Positions 24,565 through 32,928 of a DNA stretch of 64,000 nucleotides are shown here, one piece after another (positions within the stretch are counted from its first letter, which is position 1; every line of letters begins with the position of its first letter). A model generated the notes under the pieces. That model did no database searches, was not told where the DNA came from, and saw only the letters and a program-made list of their open reading frames with translations. The stretch covers positions 434,001 to 498,000 of the forward strand of contig NZ_QPJC01000002.1 in assembly GCF_003337235.1 (NCBI RefSeq), written 5' to 3'. The translations under genes and the position numbers were made by a program. Source of the DNA: Halopolyspora algeriensis (GTDB taxonomy: Bacteria > Actinomycetota > Actinomycetes > Mycobacteriales > Pseudonocardiaceae).

Positions 24565-25008
24565 TCAGCGTTCGTCGTCCGGGCCGGCGCGCTGAAACGA
24601 CGTGGTCAGGGTGTGGTTCTTCGTGGGCCCGGCCACCGTCCAGAGCTGCTGCCAGTGGTCCGGGCCGAACACGTGGAACTCGCCGCGGTAGAGATCGTCG
24701 CGGCACGGGTGCCGGGTGCGCCACCAGCCGGTGCGCAGGTCCAGGTCGTGGAAGAAGTCGCCGTAGTCGAACGAGACCTGTGCCTGTCCCGGCCCGATGA
24801 TGCGGTATCGCAGCCTGCGGTGGGCCGGTCCCCGGTAGGTGTCCCACTGCAGGGTGCCCTGCTCGTGATACATCAGCGTGTCGGTCTCGGCGGTGAACGT
24901 TGCCGTTCCGGTGAACGTGCCCCGGGGTGTTCCCGCCGCGTCGGTGATCCGCCGCTGCAGCAGCCACCGGCCGGTCAGGTAGCCGGCCAGATCCGAGACC
25001 GGATGCAT
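24565..25008 (-). CDS. DUF6314 family protein
   Basis: A protein of 147 residues from an ATG at 25006-25008 preceded by GAGGGC. The sequence is beta-rich and aromatic: DLAGYLTGRWLLQRRITD, TFTAETDTLMYHEQGTLQWD, FDYGDFFHDLDLRTGWWRT and FHVFGPDHWQQLWTVAGPT. This is a small lipocalin-like barrel family common in actinobacteria with no known function. A GTG at 25038 is an alternative start that would overlap the upstream phosphatase gene by 20 bp. It is the last gene of the uppP/phosphatase operon. Confidence 0.8.
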   Translation of the reverse strand: MHPVSDLAGYLTGRWLLQRRITDAAGTPRGTFTGTATFTAETDTLMYHEQGTLQWDTYRGPAHRRLRYRIIGPGQAQVSFDYGDFFHDLDLRTGWWRTRHPCRDDLYRGEFHVFGPDHWQQLWTVAGPTKNHTLTTSFQRAGPDDER

Positions 25009-25018
25009 GGGCCCGCCC

Positions 25019-25708
25019 TCAGGCTCCGGTCGAGCCACCGACCACCGCCTCGGATGCGGATTCCTGCTCGTCCTTCGGCGGCAGCACCCCGGACAGGTCC
25101 GAGCCGGTGTCGTTGGTCTTGATCACGAACGGCCGCGTTTCGGTGTAGCGCACCACGCTGATCGAGCACGGCTCGACCACGATCCGCTGGAAGCTGTCCA
25201 GATGCAGCCCCAGCGCGTCGGCCAGCACCGACTTGATCACATCGCCGTGGCTGCAGGCCGCCCACACCGCGTTCGCACCGTGCTCGGCGGTGATGCGCGC
25301 ATCGTGCTCGCGGAGGGCGGCCACCGCGCGGGCCTGCACCTGCGCAAGTCCCTCACCGCCGGGAAACACCGCCGCGGACGGGTGCTGCTGCACCACTTTC
25401 CACAGCGGCTCCTCGGTCAGTTCCTTGAGGGCGCGGCCGGTCCAGTCGCCGTAATCGACCTCCGCCAGACGCGGCTCGGGCGTGGGAGTCAGGCCGCGCT
25501 CTGCGGCCAGCCCGGCCACCGTGTCCGTGCACCGCTGCAGCGGCGAGGTCACCATCGCATGCAGCGGGATGTCGGCGAGCCGGCCGAGCAGCCCTCCCGC
25601 CTGCCCGGTACCGGTCTCGTCGAGACCGATTCCGCCGGTGCGTCCGGCCAGAGTGCCCGAACCGTTGGCCGCCGAGCGTGCATGCCGCAGCAGGATGAGA
25701 GTCGCCAC
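25019..25708 (-). CDS. Histidine phosphatase (TIGR03848/MSMEG_4193-like)
   Basis: A protein of 229 residues. The catalytic phosphohistidine motif is LLRHARSAANGSG at residues 6-18 (RHA variant of RHG), with VTSPLQRCTDTVAGLAAE at about 53 and the second histidine in WAACSHGDVIKSVLADALG near residue 155. The residues EVDYGDWTGRALKEL supply the acid. This actinobacterial subgroup is annotated as a probable phosphomutase or phosphatase. It sits 10 bp upstream of the DUF6314 start and 54 bp downstream of uppP, so the three are likely co-transcribed. The substrate is unknown. Confidence 0.88.
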   Translation of the reverse strand: MATLILLRHARSAANGSGTLAGRTGGIGLDETGTGQAGGLLGRLADIPLHAMVTSPLQRCTDTVAGLAAERGLTPTPEPRLAEVDYGDWTGRALKELTEEPLWKVVQQHPSAAVFPGGEGLAQVQARAVAALREHDARITAEHGANAVWAACSHGDVIKSVLADALGLHLDSFQRIVVEPCSISVVRYTETRPFVIKTNDTGSDLSGVLPPKDEQESASEAVVGGSTGA

Positions 25709-25762
25709 GGCGCCGAGGGTACGACCCGGCCCGGCCGGGCGGGCCGGGCCCCCGGCGCTGCA

Positions 25763-26611
25763 TCAGGGGTGCATCACCCCGAATCCCAGCAGCGCATACA
25801 CCAGCAGGCCCACCACGACCCGCCACCACACGAACAGGTGGACGCTGTGACGCTGCACGTAGTGCAGCAGCCAGGCGATGCAGGCATAGCCGACCAGGCC
25901 CGCCAGCACCGTGGCCACGACCATCTGGGCCACGCTCGGCTGCAGACCCGGGCCGGCGGCGTCGAACACGTGCTGCAGTTCCAACAGGCCTGCGCCGAAC
26001 ACCGCCGGGATCGCCAGCAGGAACGAGAAACGCACCGCCGTGGGGCGGTCCAGCCCCAGTGCCAGGCCCGCGGTGATCGTGCCCCCGGAGCGCGACACTC
26101 CCGGCACCAGCGCCAACGATTGGGCCAGCCCCATCAGCACTCCGTCCCGCAGCTGCAGCTGCTGCTGGGTGCGAACCTGGCGCCCGTAGTGCTCGGCCAG
26201 CCCCAGCAGCAGGCCGAACACGATCAAGGTGGTCGCGGTGATCCACAAACTGCGCAACGCCCCCCGGATCAGGTCCTGGAAGAAAAAGCCCAGTATCCCG
26301 ATCGGGATGCTGCCCACGATGACGTACCAGGCCAGCCGGTAGTCCTGCGTGCGGCGCACCGCGGCATCACCGAACCCGCGAAACCAGGTTGTCACCAGCC
26401 GCGCGATATCGCCGAAGAAGTAAATGACCACCGCCAGTTCGGTGCCCAGCTGTGTCACCGCCGTGAACGAGGCGCCCGCGTCGGCGCCGAAGAACAACTG
26501 CGACACGATCCGCAAATGTCCGGACGAGGAGACCGGCAAGAACTCGGTCAATCCCTGTACCACCGCAAGCACCACGGCCTGCAACCACGTCAACGAAACC
26601 CACTCCCACAT
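25763..26611 (-). CDS. uppP: Undecaprenyl-diphosphatase
   Basis: A protein of 282 residues and about eight membrane helices. Signature motifs are [20 protein letters not shown] at residues 17-36 and [19 protein letters not shown] near 160-178, which hold the catalytic Glu, Ser, His and Arg. It dephosphorylates undecaprenyl pyrophosphate at the membrane, recycling the carrier for peptidoglycan; it also confers bacitracin tolerance. It heads the operon with the histidine phosphatase and DUF6314 genes. A 296-bp divergent promoter region separates it from the aldo/keto reductase gene. Confidence 0.95.
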   Translation of the reverse strand: MWEWVSLTWLQAVVLAVVQGLTEFLPVSSSGHLRIVSQLFFGADAGASFTAVTQLGTELAVVIYFFGDIARLVTTWFRGFGDAAVRRTQDYRLAWYVIVGSIPIGILGFFFQDLIRGALRSLWITATTLIVFGLLLGLAEHYGRQVRTQQQLQLRDGVLMGLAQSLALVPGVSRSGGTITAGLALGLDRPTAVRFSFLLAIPAVFGAGLLELQHVFDAAGPGLQPSVAQMVVATVLAGLVGYACIAWLLHYVQRHSVHLFVWWRVVVGLLVYALLGFGVMHP

Positions 26612-26907
26612 GCCTCGACAGCTCGTGCGCGCCACCTGCGCACGCTTGTATGACCCCTGGCCGACGATCTTGCAATACGCACCCACCGTCCCCAGGACGC
26701 CCCGCACCTGCACCGGAAACCGCATCACCGCAGGGCACGGCGGCTCCGTCCGCTCGCCGCCGGTGCTCGCCACCGTGTGGCGCCTTCTCGGTACCCCCGA
26801 CGGCATCGGTGTGATCCGGCCCACGATCGTGCCGGGGGACGGTGCCGGTCCTGCTCACCGGGCACGGCCTGCAACAGTTCCGGCACGGACCGAATAAGCT
26901 CCCCACC

Positions 26908-27882
26908 GTGGATCATCGACAGCTCGGCCGCAGCGGCCTGCGCGTCTCCCGGCTCGCGCTCGGCACGATGACGTGGGGACACGGCACCGACACCGACGAA
27001 GCAGCCGACCAACTGGCCACGTTCTGCGAGGCGGGCGGCACCCTCGTCGACACCGCTGATGTCTACCAGGACGGCCACAGCGAACAAATCCTCGGCGAGC
27101 TTCTCGGCACCGTCGTCGCCCGCGACGACATCATCGTGGCCACCAAGGCCGTGGCGCGCCGCACCGACGGCCCGTTCGGGGGCGGCGCCTCCCGCGGCGC
27201 GCTGCTGACCGCACTCGAGGGATCCCTGCGGCGGCTGCAGGTCGACCACATCGACCTGTGGCAACTGCACGCCTGGGATCCGTCGGTGCCGCTGGAGGAA
27301 ACTCTCGCCGCCCTGGAGACCGCCGTGACCGGCGGCAAAGTCCGCTACATCGGGGTGTCCAACTACACCGGTTGGCAATTGGCCACCGCGGCGACGCTGC
27401 AACAGGCCCGGCCGGGCCGCAGCCCTCTGGTCTCGACGCAGCTGGAGTACTCGTTGCTGGAACGCGGCGGAGAACACGAGATCGTTCCGGCGGCCCAGCA
27501 CCACGGTATCGGTCTGCTGCCCTGGGCTCCTCTCGGACGTGGCGTGTTGACCGGCAAGTACCGCAACGGCACGCCGGCCGATTCCCGCGGCGCCGACTCG
27601 CGGCTGGCCCGCTACGTCGAACATCACCGCACCGAACGCGCCACCCGCATCGTGCAGGCCGTGTTCACCGCCGCCGAGGGACTCGGAACCTCGCCCCTGG
27701 CCGTGGCGCTGGCCTGGATCCGCGACCGTCCCGGTGTCGCCGCTCCCGTGGTCGGTGCCCGTAACGCCACCCAGCTGACCATGGCGCTGACGTCCGAGGA
27801 CATCCACCTGCCCGCGGCCATCCAGGCCGCACTCGACGATGTCAGTGCCGGTGAGCACGCCCCCGCTGTGACCAGCGGGTAA
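26908..27882 (+). CDS. Aldo/keto reductase
   Basis: A protein of 324 residues from GTG 26908. The AKR tetrad is visible: D in LVDTADVYQDGHSEQILGE with its Y three residues later, K in IIVATKAVARRTDG and H in LWQLHAWDPSVPLEE. The cofactor-binding C-terminus is VALAWIRDRPGVAAPVVGAR. It reduces aldehydes or ketones with NADPH in the cytoplasm; the substrate is unknown. A more distal ATG at 26842 would extend the N-terminus without family similarity (the fold starts at HRQLGRSGLRVSRLALG). Confidence 0.92.
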   Translation: MDHRQLGRSGLRVSRLALGTMTWGHGTDTDEAADQLATFCEAGGTLVDTADVYQDGHSEQILGELLGTVVARDDIIVATKAVARRTDGPFGGGASRGALLTALEGSLRRLQVDHIDLWQLHAWDPSVPLEETLAALETAVTGGKVRYIGVSNYTGWQLATAATLQQARPGRSPLVSTQLEYSLLERGGEHEIVPAAQHHGIGLLPWAPLGRGVLTGKYRNGTPADSRGADSRLARYVEHHRTERATRIVQAVFTAAEGLGTSPLAVALAWIRDRPGVAAPVVGARNATQLTMALTSEDIHLPAAIQAALDDVSAGEHAPAVTSG

Positions 27883-27999
27883 TCGAGAACACGACATTCG
27901 ACCCCACCCGCAGGGGTGACGCGCCGGTCGGTGTCGGGGATGCTGGACACGGAGACTTTCCGCCCACTCACGGCGGTGTTCACCTCGAGGAGGTCGTCG

Positions 28000-28995
28000 G
28001 TGCGTCGTCTGGTAGTCGCCTGCCTTGCCGTCTGCGCACTGCTGGCAGGATGCGGTACCACCGGCACCGGAAGCCCCCTGCAGGTCACCGATACGCTCGT
28101 CGCCGCCCGCCCGGACCGGTCCCCACCGACCGGCACCGCCCCGGCCGGCACGGTTCTGCCGGGTCCTCCGGCCGACCTCAGTGCCTTCGATCCCGCCACC
28201 CACACGCTGGTGCTGGCCGGCGCCGATCGCCCCGCACTCACTCTGATCGACCCCCGCGCACCGGAGCAGCGCTCCCGCACCATCGCGCTGCCCAGCCCCG
28301 CCGCCGGTCTGCACCTCACAGGCGGGACCGTGCTCGCCGCCCTTCCCGACCACGGCAGCGTCGCCCGCGTCGACCTGCGCAGCGGCAGCGTCGAGCACAC
28401 CGCGGTGCCGAACCGGCCCGTCGACGCCGTGGAGACGAACGGGCGCCTCGTCGTGGCACGGCAGGGCAGCAAGGACATCGCCGTCCTCGACGGCGGCACC
28501 CTCGTGCGCACCATCGGCGGCTTCAACGGCCCGGCACGACTGCTGCGGCAGAGCAGGCAGGAGGTCCTCGTGCTGGACCGGCTGGCCACCTCCCTGACGC
28601 CGGTGAACATCGTCACCGGCGACAAAGGGGCCGCGCTCCGCGCCGGGGAGGGCGCCACCCACGCCGTCACCGACCGCTACGGGCGCGCGCTGACCGTGGA
28701 CACCCGCGGCGGTGAGTTCCTGGCCTTTGCGACCGACCCGCTCATCCTGAAGCAGCGCTACCCCGTGTCCGGGTCCCCCTTCGGGCTTACCTACGACCCC
28801 ACCCGCGACCTCGCCTGGATCACCTTGACCGCCCGCAACGAACTCGTCGCCTACGACGTCGCCGGCGGCCAGCCGGAGGAAAAGCACCGGCTTCCCACCG
28901 TGCGTCAACCCGAGGCGGTCTCGGTCGATCCCGACACCGGAACGGTCTACGTCGCCTCGGCAACCGGACGGGGAATACAGGTGGTGACAGTGTGA
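28000..28995 (+). CDS. Lipoprotein with YncE-like beta-propeller
   Basis: A protein of 331 residues beginning at GTG 28000, with GAGGAGG 7 nt upstream. The signal peptide is VRRLVVACLAVCALLAGCGT, with the lipobox LLAG-C. The rest is a run of about six repeats of roughly 40 residues with LVLAGADRPALTLIDPR, GSVARVDLRSGSVEHTAVP and IAVLDGGTLVRTIGGFNG, typical of YncE/YVTN-like seven-bladed propellers. The last blade reads AVSVDPDTGTVYVASATGRG. It is expected outside the membrane, lipid-anchored. The following DUF5703 gene overlaps it by 4 bp, so the two are coupled. Confidence 0.87.
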   Translation: MRRLVVACLAVCALLAGCGTTGTGSPLQVTDTLVAARPDRSPPTGTAPAGTVLPGPPADLSAFDPATHTLVLAGADRPALTLIDPRAPEQRSRTIALPSPAAGLHLTGGTVLAALPDHGSVARVDLRSGSVEHTAVPNRPVDAVETNGRLVVARQGSKDIAVLDGGTLVRTIGGFNGPARLLRQSRQEVLVLDRLATSLTPVNIVTGDKGAALRAGEGATHAVTDRYGRALTVDTRGGEFLAFATDPLILKQRYPVSGSPFGLTYDPTRDLAWITLTARNELVAYDVAGGQPEEKHRLPTVRQPEAVSVDPDTGTVYVASATGRGIQVVTV

Positions 28996-29225
28996 GTAGC
29001 ACGCGAACCGACAGCAAACGGCAGGCCGGCGATTCCGATTGGGAATACCGGCCGCTGCGCCTTCCGGCGGGAATCACCCGGTTGAGCGCGGCGACCCAGT
29101 TGTCCATCCACGCCGAATTCGCCGGATGGGAATTGTCCCGGGTACTGCTGTATTCCGACGGCAGCCGTCAGGTCTGGCTGCGGCGACGCCGCACCACACC
29201 CGGGATCCCGGAACCGCCGACCTGA
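28992..29225 (+). CDS. DUF5703 small protein
   Basis: A protein of 77 residues from GTG 28992, overlapping the lipoprotein stop (GTGTGA). The central segment DWEYRPLRLPAGITRLSAAT followed by LSIHAEFAGWELSRVLLY and DGSRQVWLRRR is the whole DUF5703 domain. This family is confined to actinobacteria and has no known role. Its coupling to a beta-propeller lipoprotein is a common arrangement. It is cytoplasmic and basic at the C-terminus. Confidence 0.85.
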   Translation: MSSTRTDSKRQAGDSDWEYRPLRLPAGITRLSAATQLSIHAEFAGWELSRVLLYSDGSRQVWLRRRRTTPGIPEPPT

Positions 29226-29403
29226 TCCCGGGGCGGGTCCGGTGGTCACGGCACCCGGTGGGGCCGTTCCGGTGTCGCGAACTTCGCGGTGATCAGTTCC
29301 TCGGCGCGGTGTTGCTCTGCGGTGGTGACCGTATCGCCGACCAGTCCGTGCCTGCGGCGGGCCGAAATGGACGCGAGGCGGGCAGGATCGCAGACTGTGG
29401 TGC

Positions 29404-30186
29404 GTGGCGAGGTCGTCCAGCGGCGAGTCCGTGCTGTCGCGGGTGGTGCGGATCGTCGAGGTTTTCGATGCCGAGACGCCGGCTCTGCGGGTCTCCGAGA
29501 TCGCCCGGCGGGCGCAGCTGCACATTGCCACCGCATCGCGGCTGATCGAAGAGCTCGTCGGCTACGGCTGGTTGCAGCGCGACGCCGACCGGCGAGTGCG
29601 GATCGGGGTGCGGATGTGGGAGCTGGCCTCGCGAGCGTCTCCCGCCCTGGGACTGCGCGAAGCGGCGATGCCGTTTCTGGAGGACCTGCACGCCGTCGTC
29701 GGGCATCATGTCCAGCTCGGTGTTCGAGACGGTGACGAGGTCCTGTTCCTCGAGCGGCTGTCCGCCCCGGGGGCCGTCATCAACGTCACGCGCATCGCCG
29801 GCCGGATTCCCCTGCACGCGTCCTCCTCCGGGGTCGTGCTGCTGGCGCATGCTCCCGGCCACGTGCAGGAAAAGGTACTCGCCGGCCCGTTGCGGGCCTA
29901 CACGCCGCACACGATCGTCGATCCCAAGCAGCTGCGGGGGCTGCTCGCCGACGTACGCAGAGGCGGGGTCGCCGTGTGTCGCGGCTTCATCGACGTCCGT
30001 GCCACGGGTGTGGCCGTGCCGCTGCGTGACGCGGACAACACGGTGGTCGCGGCGTTGTCGGCGGTCGTGCCCAACGACGACAACGCCCGTGTGCACATTC
30101 CCGCCCTGCAGGCCGCCGCGCGCGGTATCTCCCGCGCCATGGGCGTCCATGCCCCGCGAGACGGATCACAGCATTTCTCTTATTGA
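29404..30186 (+). CDS. IclR-family transcriptional regulator
   Basis: A protein of 260 residues. The winged helix is residues 8-70 (SRVVRIVEVFDAETPALRVS, EIARRAQLHIATASRLIEEL). The ligand-binding GAF-like domain is residues 85-255, with VFLERLS-type strands (GDEVLFLERLSAPGAVINVT) and PLHASSSGVVLLAHAP. IclR proteins commonly control catabolism of aromatic acids, which fits the two oxygenase genes that follow on the same strand 72 bp downstream. The start is GTG 29404. An imperfect inverted repeat overlaps its stop codon. Confidence 0.9.
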   Translation: MARSSSGESVLSRVVRIVEVFDAETPALRVSEIARRAQLHIATASRLIEELVGYGWLQRDADRRVRIGVRMWELASRASPALGLREAAMPFLEDLHAVVGHHVQLGVRDGDEVLFLERLSAPGAVINVTRIAGRIPLHASSSGVVLLAHAPGHVQEKVLAGPLRAYTPHTIVDPKQLRGLLADVRRGGVAVCRGFIDVRATGVAVPLRDADNTVVAALSAVVPNDDNARVHIPALQAAARGISRAMGVHAPRDGSQHFSY

Positions 30187-30198
30187 ATGAGAATGCTG
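30169..30198. promoter_or_regulatory. Inverted repeat overlapping iclR stop, upstream of reductase gene
   Basis: CAGCATT (30169-30175) and AATGCTG (30192-30198) are perfect arms, extended by TCTC/GAG with one bulge around a TTATTGAAT centre. It lies 60 bp before the reductase ATG and is locally AT-rich. It could be the IclR operator for the cassette or a weak terminator of the regulator gene. Confidence 0.45.
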
Positions 30199-30258
30199 TA
30201 GTGGTGTGCACCACGGCCGCTTCATCCTCGGCGTCAATCACGGACCCGAGGAGCAGCA

Positions 30259-31227
30259 ATGGCAATGGAATCCACCCCTGCGGGTGCAGCGACGGCGATC
30301 GAACTGCGTGTCGCCGCCAGGACCGAGGTGGCCGACGGGGTCGTCACGCTGACCCTGCAGCATCCCCGCGGCAAGCGCCTGCCGGACTGGGCTCCCGGAG
30401 CGCATGTGGACCTGACGCTGCCGTGCGGACTGACCCGGCAGTACTCGCTGTGCGGAAACCGGTGGGACGCCTACACCTACCGCGTCGGGGTGCTGCGGGA
30501 AGCCGACAGCCGCGGCGGCTCGGCCTTCATCCACGACGAGTTGACCGAAGGTGCGCGGGTCGCGCTCGGTGGGCCGCGCAACAACTTCGCGCTCGTGCCG
30601 TCACCGCGGTACGTGTTCATCGCAGGCGGCATCGGGATCACCCCGCTGCTGCCCATGATCGCCCAGGCCGAGATGGTCGGCGCCGACTGGCGGTTGCTCT
30701 ACGGCGGGCGTTGCCGGGCCTCGATGGCATTTCTGGACGAACTGCACGCCTACGGCGACAAGGTCACCGTCGCCCCGCAGGACGAGGACGGCCTGCTGGA
30801 CCTGTCGGCGTGGCTGCCCGCGCCACGCCAGGACACCAAGGTGTACTGCTGCGGGCCCGGCCCGCTGCTGGATGCCGTGGAGCGCCGCTGCGCCGACTGG
30901 CCGGCCGGTCTGCTGCGCACGGAACGCTTCCTGGCCAAGGACCAGACCCCGGTCCGCAGCGAGGCCTTCGAGGTCGAACTGCGCCGTTCGGGAGTGTCGC
31001 TGACGGTGCCGCCGGATCAATCCGTGCTGCAGGCGATGAACACGGCCGGAGTCCACGTGCTCTCGTCGTGCCGCCAGGGACTGTGCGGAACGTGTGAAAC
31101 CACCGTGCTCGCCGGCGAACCCGACCACCGGGACTCGATCCTCGACGACGAGGAGCGCGCACACGGCGACTGCCTGTTTCCCTGCGTGTCCCGCTCCTGC
31201 ACCGACCGCCTCGTTTTGGACCTGTGA
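30259..31227 (+). CDS. Phthalate-dioxygenase-type reductase (FMN / NAD / 2Fe-2S)
   Basis: A protein of 322 residues with three domains: the FMN-binding barrel (TRQYSLCGNRWDAYTYRVGV), the NAD-binding domain (VFIAGGIGITPLLPMI and KVYCCGPGPLLDAV) and a C-terminal plant-type ferredoxin with ligands C271, C276, C279 and C309 (SSCRQGLCGTCETTVL and FPCVSRSC). This PDR/VanB order is used to pass electrons from NADH to an oxygenase. The partner here is almost certainly the P450 starting 30 bp downstream. The two form a complete self-sufficient electron chain in the cytoplasm. Confidence 0.93.
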   Translation: MAMESTPAGAATAIELRVAARTEVADGVVTLTLQHPRGKRLPDWAPGAHVDLTLPCGLTRQYSLCGNRWDAYTYRVGVLREADSRGGSAFIHDELTEGARVALGGPRNNFALVPSPRYVFIAGGIGITPLLPMIAQAEMVGADWRLLYGGRCRASMAFLDELHAYGDKVTVAPQDEDGLLDLSAWLPAPRQDTKVYCCGPGPLLDAVERRCADWPAGLLRTERFLAKDQTPVRSEAFEVELRRSGVSLTVPPDQSVLQAMNTAGVHVLSSCRQGLCGTCETTVLAGEPDHRDSILDDEERAHGDCLFPCVSRSCTDRLVLDL

Positions 31228-31256
31228 GCCTGTCCCCGCCTGCCGAAGGAAGAACC

Positions 31257-32465
31257 ATGACCTCCACCCTGCCGAACCGGCAGCTTCCCTCCACCGACGT
31301 CGATCCCTTCTCCCCCGAGGTGCTCGAGGACCCCTTGCCGATGCAGGCCGCGTTGCGCGAGGCCGGTCCGGTGGTGCGTCTGAGCCGCTACGGCATCTAC
31401 GCCATGGCCCGCTACGAACAGGTCCACGCCGCGCTGACCGACTGGCAGTCGTTCCAGTCCGCCGCGGGCGTGGGGCTGAGCAATTTCCGCTACGAACAGC
31501 CGTGGCGACCGCCGAGCCTGCTGCTGGAAGCCGACCCGCCGCACCACGACGCCCCGCGAGCGGTCCTGTCGAAAATTCTCGGCCCTCGCGCGCTGCGCAC
31601 ACTGCGCGCGGACTGGTTCGCCGACGCCGAGCAGCTGGTCGACCAGGTGCTGGCCGAGCACGAATTCGATGCCGCCACGCAGTTGGCCGAGTCGTTTCCG
31701 CTGCGGGTGTTTCCCGACGCGGTCGGCCTCCCCCGACAGGGCCGGGAAAACCTCCTGCCCTACGGCGATTTCCTGTTCAACGCATTCGGCCCGGCCAACG
31801 ACCTCGTCGAGCGGGGCCGACCGCACGTCGCCGAGCTGTCGGCGTGGGTCGACGAGCAGTGCCGGCGCGCGAACCTGGAGGCCACCGGTTTCGGCGCGGC
31901 GATCTGGGCCGCCGCGGACCGCGGCGACATCACCCACGAGCAGGCACCGCTGGTCGTGCGTTCGCTGCTGTCGGCCGGCGTGGACACCACCGTGCACGGC
32001 CTGGCCGCGGTGCTGTACGCCTTCGCCACCCACCCCGAGCAGTGGCAGCGGCTGCGCCGGGAACCGGGCCTGGCCCGCGTGGCCTTCGACGAGGCGGTGC
32101 GCTGGCAGTCACCGGTGCAGACCTTCTTCCGCACGGCAACGACCGACGTCGACCTCGCCGGGACGCGCATCGCCGAGGGCGAGAAGGTCCTGATGTTTCT
32201 CGGTGCGGCCAACCGCGATCCCCGCGCGTGGCACGATCCCGACGTCTTCGACCTGTCCCGCGACCCGTCCGGCCACGTCGGTTTCGGCATGGGCATCCAC
32301 CAGTGCGTCGGCCAGCACGTCGCCCGCCTGGAAGCCGAAGCACTCCTGACCGCACTCGCCCACCGCGTCGAGCACCTCGAGCTCGCACAACAGCCCCGGC
32401 GCCACCACAACAACACACTGCGCGCCTGGCACTCGCTGCCGCTGCGCGTGCACCGCGCGCCGTAG
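31257..32465 (+). CDS. Cytochrome P450, likely aromatic-acid or aryl-ether monooxygenase
   Basis: A protein of 402 residues from ATG 31257, with GAAGGAAGAACC upstream. P450 signatures are all present: I-helix AGVDTT at 240-245, ExxR at E279-R282 and the heme loop FGMGIHQCVG with the axial cysteine C350. The sequence style (SFQSAAGVGLSNF, PPHHDAPRAVLSKILGP) resembles the CYP199 and CYP255 groups that demethylate methoxybenzoates and guaiacol. The adjacent PDR-type reductase and the IclR regulator support an O-demethylation or hydroxylation role on an aromatic compound. The exact substrate is unknown. A perfect 34-bp palindrome ends the operon. Confidence 0.92.
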   Translation: MTSTLPNRQLPSTDVDPFSPEVLEDPLPMQAALREAGPVVRLSRYGIYAMARYEQVHAALTDWQSFQSAAGVGLSNFRYEQPWRPPSLLLEADPPHHDAPRAVLSKILGPRALRTLRADWFADAEQLVDQVLAEHEFDAATQLAESFPLRVFPDAVGLPRQGRENLLPYGDFLFNAFGPANDLVERGRPHVAELSAWVDEQCRRANLEATGFGAAIWAAADRGDITHEQAPLVVRSLLSAGVDTTVHGLAAVLYAFATHPEQWQRLRREPGLARVAFDEAVRWQSPVQTFFRTATTDVDLAGTRIAEGEKVLMFLGAANRDPRAWHDPDVFDLSRDPSGHVGFGMGIHQCVGQHVARLEAEALLTALAHRVEHLELAQQPRRHHNNTLRAWHSLPLRVHRAP

Positions 32466-32470
32466 CCGGG

Positions 32471-32504
32471 CGCCGGGGGTGCACGGCGCCGTGCACCCCC
32501 GGCG
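32471..32504. terminator. Perfect 34-bp palindrome after P450 gene
   Basis: Each arm is 17 bp (CGCCGGGGGTGCACGGC and its complement), meeting without a loop base 5 bp after the P450 stop codon. It would fold into a very stable hairpin and most likely terminates the oxygenase operon. No T-tract follows, as is common in actinobacteria. Confidence 0.65.
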
Positions 32505-32614
32505 ATCACCCCATCGGGGCTTGCCCGGTCGCTTCCCGGCGCGTCGACCTGCGCAGAGACACCGCAGCGCGCACCATCGACGTCGAACACCCCGCCACAC
32601 CGGAGGAGCCGCAC

Positions 32615-32788
32615 GTGATCTCCGACGAACACGACGCCGCAGCACGGCACCGGAGCGCCGCCGACACCGCGACACCGCCGTCCTCGCTGGTGCCGCCGCA
32701 GGCAGCCCCCTCCCACACACTCCGGCGCACTGCGATCCACGACCGTGACGACGCCGACGAGAGCCACCTCGTGCGCGGCTACGACTGA
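32615..32788 (+). CDS. 57-residue hypothetical protein
   Basis: GGAGGAG lies 7 nt before GTG 32615, an excellent ribosome binding site. The product is hydrophilic with many Asp, His, Arg and Ala: SDEHDAAARHRSAADTATPP, then SSLVPPQAAPSHTLRR and DRDDADESHLVRGYD at the end. No membrane span, Cys pair or known family was seen. It lies between the P450 terminator hairpin and the two-component system, so it is probably a separate unit. Low complexity makes it less certain. Confidence 0.45.
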   Translation: MISDEHDAAARHRSAADTATPPSSLVPPQAAPSHTLRRTAIHDRDDADESHLVRGYD

Positions 32789-32928
32789 CCCCGCCGGCCC
32801 CGAGCGGGCACCACGACCGAGTTCCGGCAGAGACCCGGCTTCCTGTGTGATCACCTCGCTGCGAGGGCTACTCGCACACGGGGTGATCTGATATCAACGA
32901 ACTCCTGTCGACGACGATGGGAGTGTCC

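Noticed and set aside
29234-29403. Possible C-terminal fragment of a gene on the minus strand
   Set aside because: A stretch reading TTAEQHRAEELITAKFATPE looked protein-like, but no family was recognised and no start or upstream part could be found.
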